DNA from: Tubiluchus corallicola
Lineage: Eukaryota; Priapulida; Priapulimorpha; Priapulimorphida; Tubiluchidae
NCBI GenBank assembly: GCA_030141605.1
Contig: JAQGDQ010001017.1
Coordinates: forward strand, 5,001-52,166
Length of the DNA stretch: 47,166 bases
Direction: 5' to 3'
Made by a program: the position numbers and the translations under genes. Positions 38,401-40,212 of this stretch are shown piece after piece (position 1 is the stretch's first letter; each line of letters opens with the position of its first letter). The notes under the pieces are model-generated. The model ran no database searches. It was not told the DNA's origin and saw only the letters and a list, made by a program, of their open reading frames with translations.

Positions 38401-39518
38401 CTAAAAAATAATTTGGGGCTGAAAGGGTTAATTTAAATTTTAGAGTAGTTTCAGGCAACATTTCATACTATAGTTTGTTGTTTGTAGATCGATTGCATGA
38501 TTTCATTATCAGAGAACAAATTGTTTTACAATTACTTGCATTCAGTTTTAAATGCAAAAGTTAGATCAATCAATCTCCTGCTACAGCAACAACTTAAATG
38601 ACTACATTACTTTGTTACTTACTACGACCAAATCACGTTGAAAACACCGGCCGGTTCTCGTCTGATCACCGAAGTTAAGCAACGTAGAGCCTGGTTAGTA
38701 CTTTGATGGGTGACCGCCTAGGAATACCAGGTGCTGTAGGCTTGCAGGATGCCCACACTGTATCTTGACACTAGGCAGAGGAGCTGCACAAGCAGCCAAC
38801 GGCTAGAGGGCGGAGGAGGTCAAGTGACCCAATGGCAATGTGTAGAGGAGTAAACCTTCCAAATCAGGAGTGGAGCCCCGAAGGCGGACCAGTGCAGCAT
38901 GCTCACTGACTCCGGCAGCTTCTGCAGCCAACCCGGTGCCAAACGTATCGCTCCGCTTTCCTTTGGATTACACCAGGCAGGAAGAGAGGGGGTTCCTGTT
39001 GTCTGGGCAACTCAGGATATCCATACACCTTGCCCAGGCATGCGCCAAGGATCGCACTGCTCAGCCACAGTCGACGCTGCAGCTCCATCAATGTGATCAA
39101 TAACTGACTTTCGTGGCGCACACTCCATTGTCTTCCGAGACAGAAGGATGCCACACAACTTTATTAGTTCCACCATCACCACCACTACTATTTCCTAAAT
39201 AAAGTAATTCAGCTTTTTTACCTTTTCATTTTATCTCTCAAACTAATGGCTTAACAAATTTCTCCTTTGAAATTGTTCCTTCGGAACATTGAAATACGAA
39301 AATATACAGATTTGTGTAGTGAGCATTAGTAGATATGTTTTGTGTGAAAGTGTTTTTGACGTACGTGCATAATTATGTACTTATATGTTCCAAGTTTTTT
39401 TTAATATTGGTAATTGAATATCTTCTCAGGTTCAAAGATATCCATTGGAAACATTGGGTATTTTAAAATACCTGTTTCAGAATTTGTAACAGATCAGGAT
39501 GAAACAGTTGGTATTATG
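5561..39518 (+). CDS. Polycystin-1/REJ-like extracellular receptor gene, 20 exons, 3' end beyond window
   Basis: Exons at 5561-5690, 8110-8277, 11607-11894, 13317-13433, 16140-16774, 19748-19890, 21984-22081, 24721-24771, 24891-25029, 25579-25796, 26297-26401, 26805-26927, 27483-27628, 28328-28466, 31110-31231, 32146-32271, 34601-34695, 35774-35921, 37709-37865 and 39430-39518 join with matching phases and no stop (3,237 nt, 1,079 codons). The order is signal peptide, TSP1, WSC, EGF, PKD-like, REJ, then helical segments and a strand-rich segment as seen before the GAIN/GPS region in polycystin-1 proteins. Family members are ciliary or sperm-surface receptors that sense ligands or force. PLAT, GPS and membrane helices are not in the window, so whether it is PKD1-like or REJ-like is open. 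Confidence 0.75.
5691..6213. other. Intron 1, first part: no feature seen
   Basis: The stretch is T-rich. A 67-codon frame at 5824-6027 has no recognisable domain and I treat it as chance. Confidence 0.4.
6218..6627. mobile_element. piggyBac-like MITE, copy 2
   Basis: The left boundary is TTAA (6214-6217) followed by CCCTTTCAG; the right end is GGAAAGGG followed by ATAA, a decayed TTAA. It carries the GTATCC(T/C)...GGGATAC motif near both ends and is inverted relative to copy 1. Confidence 0.75.
6736..7090. repeat. Intronic duplicated segment, copy A
   Basis: From GCGCAGCCATTTT onward this segment is similar, with many small changes, to 10725-11050. Shared landmarks are TTTAAATTACT, ACGTTTTTGGT, the GTGGCGCAC/GTGGTGCAC block, ACATTTTAAATTA and the final GGAAAG...GACATA block. 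It has no open frame and no terminal repeats that I can see. Confidence 0.55.
7300..7620 (+). pseudogene. LINE-like ORF remnant (C-terminal cysteine/histidine region)
   Basis: The frame from 7363 to 7611 holds a block of the type ETGRWARI...LCSCPG...TEEHVICFC. This pattern is typical of the region after reverse transcriptase in many animal non-LTR elements, where the protein ends with a Cys/His cluster. Only the last part remains, and an in-frame TAA lies upstream near 7318. It forms the 5' edge of the tandem repeats that follow. Confidence 0.5.
7571..7960. repeat. 80/72-bp tandem repeat derived from a LINE 3' end
   Basis: The motif TGATCAAAAGTGTTTA recurs at about 7622, 7702, 7774, 7854 and 7934. 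Units are 80 bp, except one of 72 bp that lacks GCAGTAAT. The first, diverged unit overlaps the end of the LINE-like frame, so the array appears to have grown from that 3' end. Confidence 0.75.
8005..8038. repeat. CA/TA microsatellite
   Basis: A run of (AC)n passes into (AT)n just after AATAAACACACAC. It may be the simple-repeat tail of the preceding LINE remnant. Confidence 0.7.
8110..8277 (+). CDS. Exon 2: thrombospondin type 1 repeat
   Basis: The exon encodes one TSP1 module: CTWGDWGKWSKC begins it, with the layered WxxWxxW tryptophans, then CxxTC-like CIDTC and RxRV-type basic residues, and CPNKK at the end. Six cysteines fit the fold. It is bounded by TTGTTGTAG and AAAT|GTAAGC. It is 168 nt with phase 1 at both ends, the classic shuffled-module arrangement. 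TSP1 modules bind glycans or matrix and may be C-mannosylated or O-fucosylated. Confidence 0.85.
8325..8745. repeat. Repeat rich in GCGAGTTACT motifs
   Basis: GCGAGTTACT or close variants and TTCTTGCAG/TTATTGCAA blocks recur many times over 420 bp. Both edges carry similar CGTT(C/T)A(A/C)ACTAG phrases. It stands out as more GC-rich than its surroundings. It looks like a non-autonomous element with internal subrepeats, but I could not define its ends. Confidence 0.45.
8919..9374. mobile_element. piggyBac-like MITE, copy 3
   Basis: The element is flanked by TTAA at 8915-8918 and 9375-9378, with CCCTTTCAG and GAAAGGG ends. It is closely related to copy 1 in inverse orientation. It sits in the left arm of the inverted repeat; the right arm keeps the unoccupied TTAA site. 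Confidence 0.8.
9423..9814 (-). mobile_element. Solo-LTR-like repeat, copy 2
   Basis: The unit runs TGTGAAAG to CTTTCACA with the same TATA and AATAAA landmarks as the copy at 3500-3901. It is flanked by ATTC on both sides (TATTC before, CATTC after), suggesting a 4-5-bp duplication. The opposite arm of the surrounding inverted repeat lacks it. Confidence 0.65.
10345..10560 (-). CDS. Possible small membrane protein (weak)
   Basis: The 71-codon frame starts with a signal-peptide-like MKVGLFCLLV. It continues with a short polar part holding an NYS sequon and one cysteine, and ends in a strongly hydrophobic segment followed by KFFKV. This is a neat layout, but the region is AT-rich, there is no homology I recognise, and no promoter or poly(A) signal supports it. 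It lies in an intron of the receptor gene, on the opposite strand. Confidence 0.15.
   Translation of the reverse strand: MKVGLFCLLVIKNVLSGLAYNDNVSRAWPIDECISYLRYKNYSHPDWLPILSIFYFAVIFLFLVFVKFFKV
10725..11050. repeat. Intronic duplicated segment, copy B
   Basis: This is the partner of 6736-7090. Each copy lies about 0.5-1 kb upstream of an extracellular-module exon (TSP1 at 8110, WSC at 11607). Confidence 0.55.
11095..11516. mobile_element. Tc1-like internally deleted element, copy 1
   Basis: The ends are CAGTCATTTGCAAAAGTTTA and the inverse TTTTACAAATGACTG. TA precedes the element (11093-11094) and CA follows it. The inside keeps about 150 bp homologous to the C-terminal part of a Tc1-type transposase, with the rest deleted. 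It is a non-autonomous relic. Confidence 0.8.
11607..11894 (+). CDS. Exon 3: WSC domain
   Basis: The exon encodes one WSC module: HVGCYAAYD, then a cysteine cluster CSRYCSLQQFPLALI, then NCICV, a CLECNETYG segment and a C-terminal LGCGN. The eight-cysteine pattern matches WSC domains, putative carbohydrate-binding modules found in polycystin-1. It is bounded by TTTCAG and ACTA|GTGAGT, is 288 nt long, and is symmetric phase 1-1. There are several N-glycosylation sequons. Confidence 0.85.
11895..13316. other. Intron 3: no gene; AT microsatellite and short hairpins
   Basis: At 12735-12815 an (AT)n run is flanked by inverted AAATCCATTCAAAATAAATA-type arms, which would fold into a hairpin. Near 12485-12510 a minus-strand AGTTCAAATCTTGG resembles a tRNA box B, possibly a SINE head, but no convincing box A was found. 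Confidence 0.4.
13317..13433 (+). CDS. Exon 4: EGF-like domain
   Basis: The exon encodes a six-cysteine EGF module: CLLCVNGVACVN, then YSCICNPKFAGKHCSI, with the usual CxC...GxxC end. It is bounded by TTTTTTTCAG and ATAG|GTACAAG, is 117 nt long, and is phase 1-1. There is no calcium-binding signature at its start. Confidence 0.85.
13434..14114. other. Intron 4, first part: no feature recognised
   Basis: Two short minus-strand frames (13463-13708, 13737-13979) have no recognisable domain. The block at 13600-13860 has two GACGTCACAACTGAAC/CTACATCACAACTGAACAC phrases, hinting at an old duplication. Confidence 0.35.
14115..14609. mobile_element. hAT-like MITE (CAGGGGTGTGCAAATT), copy 1
   Basis: The terminal inverted repeats are CAGGGGTGTGCAAATT and AATTTGCACACCCCTG. 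The ends are GC-rich (GCGGGCCGC motifs) and the inside AT-rich. Flanking 8-mers are imperfect (TCTTATAC and CTGTATAC). Copies at 18134-18616 and 36979-37390 have exact 8-bp duplications. Confidence 0.85.
14610..15345. other. Intron 4, later part: AT-rich, nothing recognised
   Basis: The sequence is strongly AT-rich with no supported gene, repeat unit or element end. Confidence 0.4.
15346..15697. repeat. 130-bp tandem repeat containing duplicated splice acceptor
   Basis: TAAATTTCC-type landmarks occur at 15351, 15481 and 15611. Each unit ends with TTTATTCTTTAT(G/T)CTAG and about 19 bp resembling the start of exon 5. The third unit is split by a Tc1-like element, and its acceptor (AG at 16138-16139) is the one that gives the open exon. 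Confidence 0.8.
15700..16119. mobile_element. Tc1-like internally deleted element, copy 2
   Basis: The 420-bp element has CAGTCATTTG and CAAATGACTG ends and TA at 15698-15699 and 16120-16121. Its interior matches the copy at 11095-11516. Neighbouring repeat units show the empty site CTAAGTAATTTATTC, so the insertion added exactly the element plus one TA. It ends about 20 bp before the exon 5 acceptor. Confidence 0.9.
16140..16774 (+). CDS. Exon 5: PKD-like Ig-fold and start of REJ region
   Basis: The exon has 211 full codons. The first half has an Ig-like layout: GEPVCFRL, then VNFNWTTDDP, then VHIECHTYSQGGMYSLTI, where C...W...C and G(x)Y positions suit a PKD-type beta-sandwich. The second half, from ANCDVFIVL, has paired cysteines and the YEFGIYY and GRYLVDARV phrases that precede REJ repeats. 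Many N-glycosylation sequons occur. The acceptor is TTATTCTAG; the donor CAG|GTAAGT is ideal. Phase changes from 1 to 0. Confidence 0.75.
16903..17427. mobile_element. hAT-like element (CAGTGGCGGCTCGT)
   Basis: The ends CAGTGGCGGCTCGT and ACGAGCCCGCCACTG are inverted. The exact 8-bp duplication AGCTTTAT lies at 16895-16902 and 17428-17435. The 525-bp inside has no transposase frame. The CAGTGGCGGCTCGTG terminus is common in animal hAT families. Confidence 0.85.
17779..18133 (-). pseudogene. LINE-like ORF remnant, downstream part
   Basis: The minus-strand frame has TKFRISAHRLEIEAGRYTR, followed by KTPIDMRKC and a spoiled Cys/His region ending FHFRMQCNVY. This is the typical end of the RT ORF in many non-LTR elements (R-x-S-x-H-x-L-x-I-E-x-G-R-Y). 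The upstream part continues on the far side of the hAT insertion at 18617-18714. Confidence 0.6.
18134..18616. mobile_element. hAT-like MITE (CAGGGGTGTGCAAATT), copy 2
   Basis: The element has the same termini as copy 1, in reverse orientation. The exact 8-bp duplication CTCTAGGG lies at 18126-18133 and 18617-18624. It interrupts the LINE-like frame. Confidence 0.92.
18617..18714 (-). pseudogene. LINE-like ORF remnant, upstream part
   Basis: Minus-strand codons give KLRMYRLFKS, matching the block found about 30 residues before the S-x-H-x-L-E-x-E-x-G-R-Y motif in such elements. Joining across the hAT insertion would restore contiguity. Confidence 0.5.
18715..19625. repeat. Long foldback (arms about 340 bp)
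   Basis: The left arm 18715-19049 (TTTTGTCCAGTTTGTCTGTC to GAACTTTACCA) is the diverged reverse complement of the right arm 19281-19625 (TGGTAAAGTTC to AAACTGGACAAAAC). The loop is about 230 bp. Arm divergence is modest, with a C-rich run in the right arm. No target duplication was found. Confidence 0.75.
19748..19890 (+). CDS. Exon 6: REJ region, first conserved block
   Basis: The peptide includes LVPIIRGGPFKLVG, then DDLTMDGTLSYDPD. This is the hallmark opening of the REJ module (hydrophobic-I-x-G-G..., D-x-S-x-S-Y-D-P-D), found in polycystin-1 and sea-urchin sperm receptors for egg jelly. It is bounded by TTGTTTAG and CTTTC|GTATGT. Phase changes from 0 to 2. Confidence 0.85.
19891..20890. 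other. Intron 6, first part: unassigned short frames
   Basis: Frames at 19981-20325 and 20199-20411 are open on the plus strand and overlap in different frames. Neither shows a family motif. Codon-like composition between 20000 and 20410 is less AT-rich than its surroundings, so a decayed gene fragment is possible. Confidence 0.3.
20891..21225. repeat. Near-perfect foldback (arms about 160 bp, 16-nt loop)
   Basis: Left arm 20891-21049 and right arm 21066-21225 are reverse complements with few mismatches: AGTATATTAGCATTTTGG pairs with CCATAATGCTAATGTACT, and GGAGTTTTCAATCC with GGATTGAAATCTCC. It is probably a foldback MITE. Short frames read in either arm are mirror images and not genes. Confidence 0.85.
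21510..21855. repeat. 50-bp tandem repeat, about 7 units
   Basis: The unit is TAACAGGTAAAAGACGTATT, then TTCGGCCTACCATAGCAACC, then ATCGTGTCAT. It repeats every 50 bp with very few changes until the last, diverged unit. It lies about 130 bp upstream of exon 7. Confidence 0.9.
21984..22081 (+). CDS. Exon 7: REJ region
   Basis: Continuing from exon 6 the peptide begins YFWYCVSGNN and ends near LLPYN. The aromatic-W-x-C core after the S-Y-D-P-D block is the expected REJ continuation. The acceptor is TTTTTTATTAG and the donor AATG|GTAGGC. Phase changes from 2 to 1. Confidence 0.8.
22302..22640. repeat. Two-copy direct repeat, about 140 bp
   Basis: GAGTTATTTTTTACACGTTA and following bases, through GGTTAGAT-GAGAATTTCAC and TTACACGACTAAATT, occur at about 22302-22420 and again at 22499-22620, with small changes. 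There are no element ends. Confidence 0.6.
22640..23080. other. Intron 7, middle: no gene recognised
   Basis: Short phrases such as GTGCACGATAT, GTGCATTCGATAT and GTGGCCACGA recur between 22780 and 22970, but no regular repeat unit or coding frame emerges. Confidence 0.35.
23083..23230 (-). mobile_element. LINE 3'-end fragment, copy 1
   Basis: Read on the minus strand, the block ends GGCAAATAAAGATTATTATATATATATATA: a polyadenylation-like AATAAA followed by a TA simple-repeat tail, typical of non-LTR elements. A second copy lies at 25055-25175. Confidence 0.6.
23230..23600. repeat. About 79-bp tandem repeat, five units
   Basis: GATGGCAAGGATTTACAAAATGAA-type units recur at about 23270, 23350, 23430, 23510 and 23588. 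Units 1-3 and 4-5 form two sequence subtypes (AGCCTGATGTCC versus AGCAGTATGT). It abuts the LINE 3' end and may be its internal repeat. Confidence 0.75.
24000..24490. repeat. Two-copy direct repeat within intron 7
   Basis: GTGTGTGATGATACATTTGACAATGT and the following GATAACTGTTTCTG(A/G)TATC occur at about 24059 and again at about 24410. The minus-strand 109-codon frame at 24164-24493 crosses one copy and shows no known family. Confidence 0.5.
24721..24771 (+). CDS. Exon 8: short REJ exon
   Basis: This 51-nt exon encodes DPLFKILAEKRRRLSPG, joined by phase 1 at both sides. Support is the acceptor CTTGTTGCAG, the donor GGTG|GTACGT, and uninterrupted phase with its neighbours. Being phase-symmetric and short, it could be alternatively skipped. 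Confidence 0.6.
24891..25029 (+). CDS. Exon 9: REJ region
   Basis: The peptide includes DPVWATAYETFFLEIRKTGK and ends VPVIEIR. The Y-x-F-x-L-x-I/V pattern is that of a beta-strand in REJ repeats. The acceptor is TTACTGCAG and the donor ATAAG|GTACGC. Phase changes from 1 to 2. Confidence 0.75.
25055..25175 (-). mobile_element. LINE 3'-end fragment, copy 2
   Basis: The same 3'-end sequence as at 23083-23230, again with a TA-type tail (ATATATATATATATAA) on the left. It inserted just after exon 9. Confidence 0.6.
25176..25500 (-). mobile_element. Probable LINE 3' region of another family
   Basis: Minus-strand reading gives a 3' end of TGTACTGAATGTGATAATAATAAAAAT followed by an A-rich tail, and upstream GGGCTTATACAAGCCTTTGC. 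The simple A-rich tail and lack of a frame suggest a truncated non-LTR element. This is low certainty. Confidence 0.4.
25579..25796 (+). CDS. Exon 10: REJ region with cysteine pairs
   Basis: The peptide includes CLKNCKVKVNSQQRMYLQAL, then CTSCKARDSETEYAWRFEES, then EGNYTIIVR. The C-x-x-N-C...L-x-A-x-C-x-x-C...Y-x-W pattern is characteristic of the middle of the REJ module. The acceptor is the TTTTTAG at 25578; an earlier AG at 25560 would give an in-frame TAG and is rejected. The donor is AGAG|GTAAAA. Phase changes from 2 to 1. Confidence 0.85.
26297..26401 (+). CDS. Exon 11: REJ region
   Basis: The peptide includes LSSYKFIVNESPGVTGEPPC and ends LVTPVEG. The Y-x-F-x-V-N...P-x-x-G...C-x-V-x-P pattern is the conserved N-P-P-x-G-G-x-C-like block of REJ modules. 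It is 105 nt, phase 1-1. Confidence 0.8.
26550..26700 (-). pseudogene. LINE reverse-transcriptase fragment
   Basis: On the minus strand a short frame reads RVLQGSILGL, the core reverse-transcriptase motif PQGSILGP, with a stop a few codons upstream. It is a decayed remnant. Confidence 0.4.
26805..26927 (+). CDS. Exon 12: REJ region
   Basis: The peptide includes ETLKTNFSLICDRFVDEDQP, then LKYDLHYKT. The F-x-L-x-C...W/F-x-D-E-D-x-P-L-x-Y pattern is the characteristic late REJ block. The acceptor is TACATTAG and the donor AGAG|GTACAA. It is 123 nt, phase 1-1. Confidence 0.85.
27483..27628 (+). CDS. Exon 13: end of REJ module
   Basis: The peptide includes FSDVFLPEGKAENNYKVQIL, then VTDVYGTTTHVL, ending NVT. 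The L-P-x-G...V-x-V-x-D-x-x-G strand pattern closes the REJ module in known proteins. The acceptor is CATGACAG and the donor ACG|GTGAGC. Phase changes from 1 to 0. Confidence 0.85.
27655..28250 (-). mobile_element. CR1-like LINE, 5'-truncated
   Basis: On the minus strand the upstream end encodes SGPYIWNSIAPAIKNANSLS, matching the G-P-x-x-W-N-S-L-P...I-K-N-A block that ends the RT ORF of CR1-type and related LINEs. A 3' UTR and GAAATAAATC follow at the lower-coordinate end. It is intronic and antisense to the receptor gene. Confidence 0.65.
28328..28466 (+). CDS. Exon 14: post-REJ helical segment
   Basis: The peptide includes STSEIDKEMLSNLEELLVAK and ends HHKGNYG. It is the amphipathic helix following the last REJ strand, probably the start of the GAIN-like helical subdomain. 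The acceptor is TTTTTATAG and the donor GGAA|GTAAGG. Phase changes from 0 to 1. Confidence 0.75.
29071..29907. repeat. Segmental duplication, copy A, with 24-bp array (about 14 units)
   Basis: The segment from ACAGTTCAAGAAGCAAACG to CATCAAAGTACAATATTA is repeated in tandem at 29917-30708. Its core (about 29316-29645) is a tandem array of TTGTTTACTACATTTCACAG-TGCA, 24 bp per unit. It ends with GAACTATGAACTATGAATTTATTTTC, a LINE-tail-like sequence. The array is open in both strands because 24 is a multiple of three. Confidence 0.9.
29917..30708. repeat. Segmental duplication, copy B, with 24-bp array (about 12 units)
   Basis: The segment is offset 846 bp from copy A on its left side and 798 bp on its right. 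The 48-bp difference is exactly two 24-bp units. Outside the array the copies look nearly identical. Confidence 0.9.
31110..31231 (+). CDS. Exon 15: helical segment
   Basis: The peptide includes VTQIVSAASAALNTHMEIET, then CKDERDTQIEILQAKAK. It is a run of helix-forming residues. The acceptor is ACTTTGCAG and the donor AAG|GTGAAG. Phase changes from 1 to 0. Polycystin-1 proteins have such helices between REJ and GPS. Confidence 0.7.
32146..32271 (+). CDS. Exon 16: helical segment
   Basis: The peptide includes VREAMVDAISSLLVSNVKEV, then VISSLLNAVIATTAEVTPRA, followed by K. Exons 15 and 16 both end GCAAAG. The donor AAG|GTTGAT has GT but a poor consensus. The 126-nt exon is phase 0-0 and the frame is clean. 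Confidence 0.7.
32490..32783 (-). mobile_element. LTR-like dispersed repeat, copy 2
   Basis: Reverse complement of the repeat at 2823-3134, with TGTTTTAGG and TTTAACA ends and the TATA-like and AATAAA landmarks kept. Matches extend slightly beyond both ends. Confidence 0.6.
33370..33389. other. Perfect 20-bp palindrome
   Basis: CTTGTCAAGATCTTGACAAG equals its own reverse complement. No role is evident; it lies in intron 16. Confidence 0.6.
33695..33735 (+). pseudogene. Partial duplicate of exon 17 sequence
   Basis: CGCAGCATCAGTAGCTGATA and TTGAAGCCA resemble exon 17 at about 34646-34690 (CGCAGCATCAGAAGCTGATA...TTGAGGATCTGGAAGCCA), but 9 bp are missing and no open frame with splice sites surrounds it. 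It is a decayed exon copy. Confidence 0.5.
33990..34545 (+). repeat. Interstitial telomere-like array (TTAGGG variants)
   Basis: Roughly 550 bp of GGGTTA repeats are mixed with GGGTTTGGGG, GGTTTAGGGCTAGG and GTTACGG variants. The G-rich strand is on plus. It is inside intron 16, so it is not a chromosome end. The long frame of alternating valine and arginine read through it is an artefact. Confidence 0.95.
34601..34695 (+). CDS. Exon 17: helical segment
   Basis: The peptide includes EAAIEKIEEMGKLLKNIAAS, then EADIEDLEATS. It is strongly helical and acidic or basic in alternating heptad-like order. The acceptor is CAATTTCAG and the donor TCAAA|GTACAT. Phase changes from 0 to 2. Confidence 0.75.
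34696..35215. other. Intron 17, first part: no feature recognised
   Basis: AT-rich sequence without supported gene or repeat. Confidence 0.4.
35216..35282. mobile_element. Tc1-like element, 5'-end fragment
   Basis: About 65 bp matching the left end of the element at 35965 (CAATCATTTGCAAACGTTTA and GATTTTTTTCATGAAAATTG), then sequence is lost. The flank CCTATACAAAGTA precedes both copies. Confidence 0.7.
35405..35455. repeat. (TAA)n microsatellite
   Basis: A run of about 14 ATA/TAA units. Confidence 0.9.
35774..35921 (+). CDS. Exon 18: helical and charged segment
   Basis: The peptide includes SLLSATSKILGSSINDTKDV, then RLTLEQNVTTPESEVKLKDD. The frame is open across 148 nt with acceptor TTGTTGAAG (weak pyrimidine tract) and donor CAG|GTAACT. 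Phase changes from 2 to 0. Confidence 0.65.
35965..36646 (-). mobile_element. Tc1-like element with transposase remnant, copy 3
   Basis: The ends are CAATCATTTACAAACGTGTA and the inverse CTTTTGCAAGTGACTG, with TA at 35963-35964 and 36647-36648. It is longer than copies 1 and 2. The minus-strand frame 36065-36382 reads the last part of a Tc1-type transposase: VLEWPGNSPDLNQIENLWKI contains the P-D-L-N-x-I-E-N-L-W motif with the second and third catalytic-region landmarks. The N-terminal DNA-binding half is absent, so it is not autonomous. Confidence 0.85.
36979..37390. mobile_element. hAT-like MITE, copy 3
   Basis: The ends are TAGGGGTATGCAAATT (first base mutated) and GCACACCCCTG. The exact 8-bp duplication GTTTAATG lies at 36971-36978 and 37391-37398. 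It is shorter than copies 1 and 2 because part of the GC-rich left end is lost. Confidence 0.9.
37709..37865 (+). CDS. Exon 19: pre-GPS segment
   Basis: The peptide includes AKDILQKVLNTLDNVAKAIL, then VHKPAAEEGTTISTDTVTLY, then VKREDVSKLGG. The helix followed by P-x-E-x-x-x-x-I-x-T-x-x-V...R-x-x-x-x-x-L matches the start of the GAIN-type region of polycystin-1-like proteins. The acceptor is ATATCCAG and the donor AATG|GTAAGT. Phase changes from 0 to 1. Confidence 0.8.
37934..38427. mobile_element. piggyBac-like MITE, copy 4
   Basis: TTAA lies at 37930-37933 and 38428-38431, with CCCTTTCATACCC and GGCTGAAAGGG ends. It has the same orientation as copy 1. Confidence 0.85.
38620..39195 (+). mobile_element. 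5S-rRNA-derived SINE
   Basis: Positions 38620-38743 match nearly the whole length of a metazoan 5S rRNA: CTACGACCA, GTTGAAAACACCGG, GTCTGATCACCGAAGTTAAG, GCCTGGTTAGTACTTTGATG and AATACCAGGTGCTGTAGGCTT. A 4-bp duplication (CCGGCCGG) and scattered changes are present. The internal pol III promoter parts (box A, intermediate element, box C) remain recognisable. About 450 bp of GC-rich body follows, ending in a CATCACCACCACTACT simple tail. This fits the SINE3 (5S-headed) class. Confidence 0.75.
39430..39518 (+). CDS. Exon 20: pre-GPS strand segment, last exon in window
   Basis: The peptide includes KISIGNIGYFKIPVSEFVTD, followed by QDETVGIM. Hydrophobic alternating residues suit beta-strands of a GAIN-like domain. 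The acceptor is TCTTCTCAG and the donor ATG|GTAAGT. Phase changes from 1 to 0. The next exon must be to the right of the BEL/Pao insertion. Confidence 0.75.
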
Positions 39519-39768
39519 GTAAGTTGAACAATCTTTATCAAACTCTTGTTCTTCAATAAACAGTTATGAAGTTAAAGCTTTTACTGGTTGCTTGTAATAA
39601 ATGACTTTTCTTATACCACCTCAGTATATGTTTGCGCTGGAGCTATAATTGTATGCTTATTCTTATGTGGTATCTGGGGTATTTAAAAATGCAGATAATT
39701 TCGATCAATTTAGCAGTATTAGTACTGAGCACTCAGTGTTCACCTGAGAAAATGTACTGGATTGATGC

Positions 39769-39837
39769 TGTGAAAGTCATGTTTAAAGTTGTAGATCACT
39801 CACTTTGTAGAACAAGAATAAAAAACTATTCTACATA
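39769..39837 (-). mobile_element. Solo-LTR-like repeat, copy 3, split by BEL/Pao
   Basis: TGTGAAAGTCATGTTTAAAG and following bases match the first 69 bp of the repeats at 3500 and 9423. The match stops exactly where the BEL/Pao LTR begins. The remainder should lie beyond the right end of the window. Confidence 0.8.
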
Positions 39838-40123
39838 TGTTTGGGCTTTACGGAGACAAACAAACAAAGTCATCATTCGCTCAGTGTAACTGTTTATTGT
39901 TTGTACTATTTTCATGGCACATGCCCCGTAGTCATATTTGCTTCATCCCAAAATATTACATTTTATATCGTTGGCATTAATCATGAGTTCACACAGCCAC
40001 GTCACCACATGTACACCTTGAAACCTAAATGCCCGGAAACTCTGTAGGAAGCGACTATTGAGGCCAGGTGTCGCCACTTGTAACTTATAGCTATACTAAA
40101 TTTGACAAACAAAATCCTTGACA
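39838..40123 (-). repeat. BEL/Pao 3' LTR (286 bp)
   Basis: On the minus strand it starts TGTCAAGGATTTTG and ends CCCAAACA, giving TG...CA. The first 128 plus-strand bases (39838-39965) are identical to 47039-47166. Confidence 0.9.
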
Positions 40124-40133
40124 CCGCCTCCTT
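40124..40133 (-). promoter_or_regulatory. Polypurine tract of BEL/Pao element
   Basis: AAGGAGGCGG on the minus strand directly precedes the 3' LTR, where plus-strand DNA synthesis would be primed. Confidence 0.7.
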
Positions 40134-40212
40134 AAATGTATGTTAAACATTTACTATTTACTACAAAGAGTTTAACTGAGCAAAAATCTTTATGAACTGT
40201 GCAATCTAATTT

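Noticed and set aside
38620-38743. Functional 5S rRNA gene
   Set aside because: It has a 4-bp insertion and several substitutions, and continues without a T-run terminator into a SINE body.
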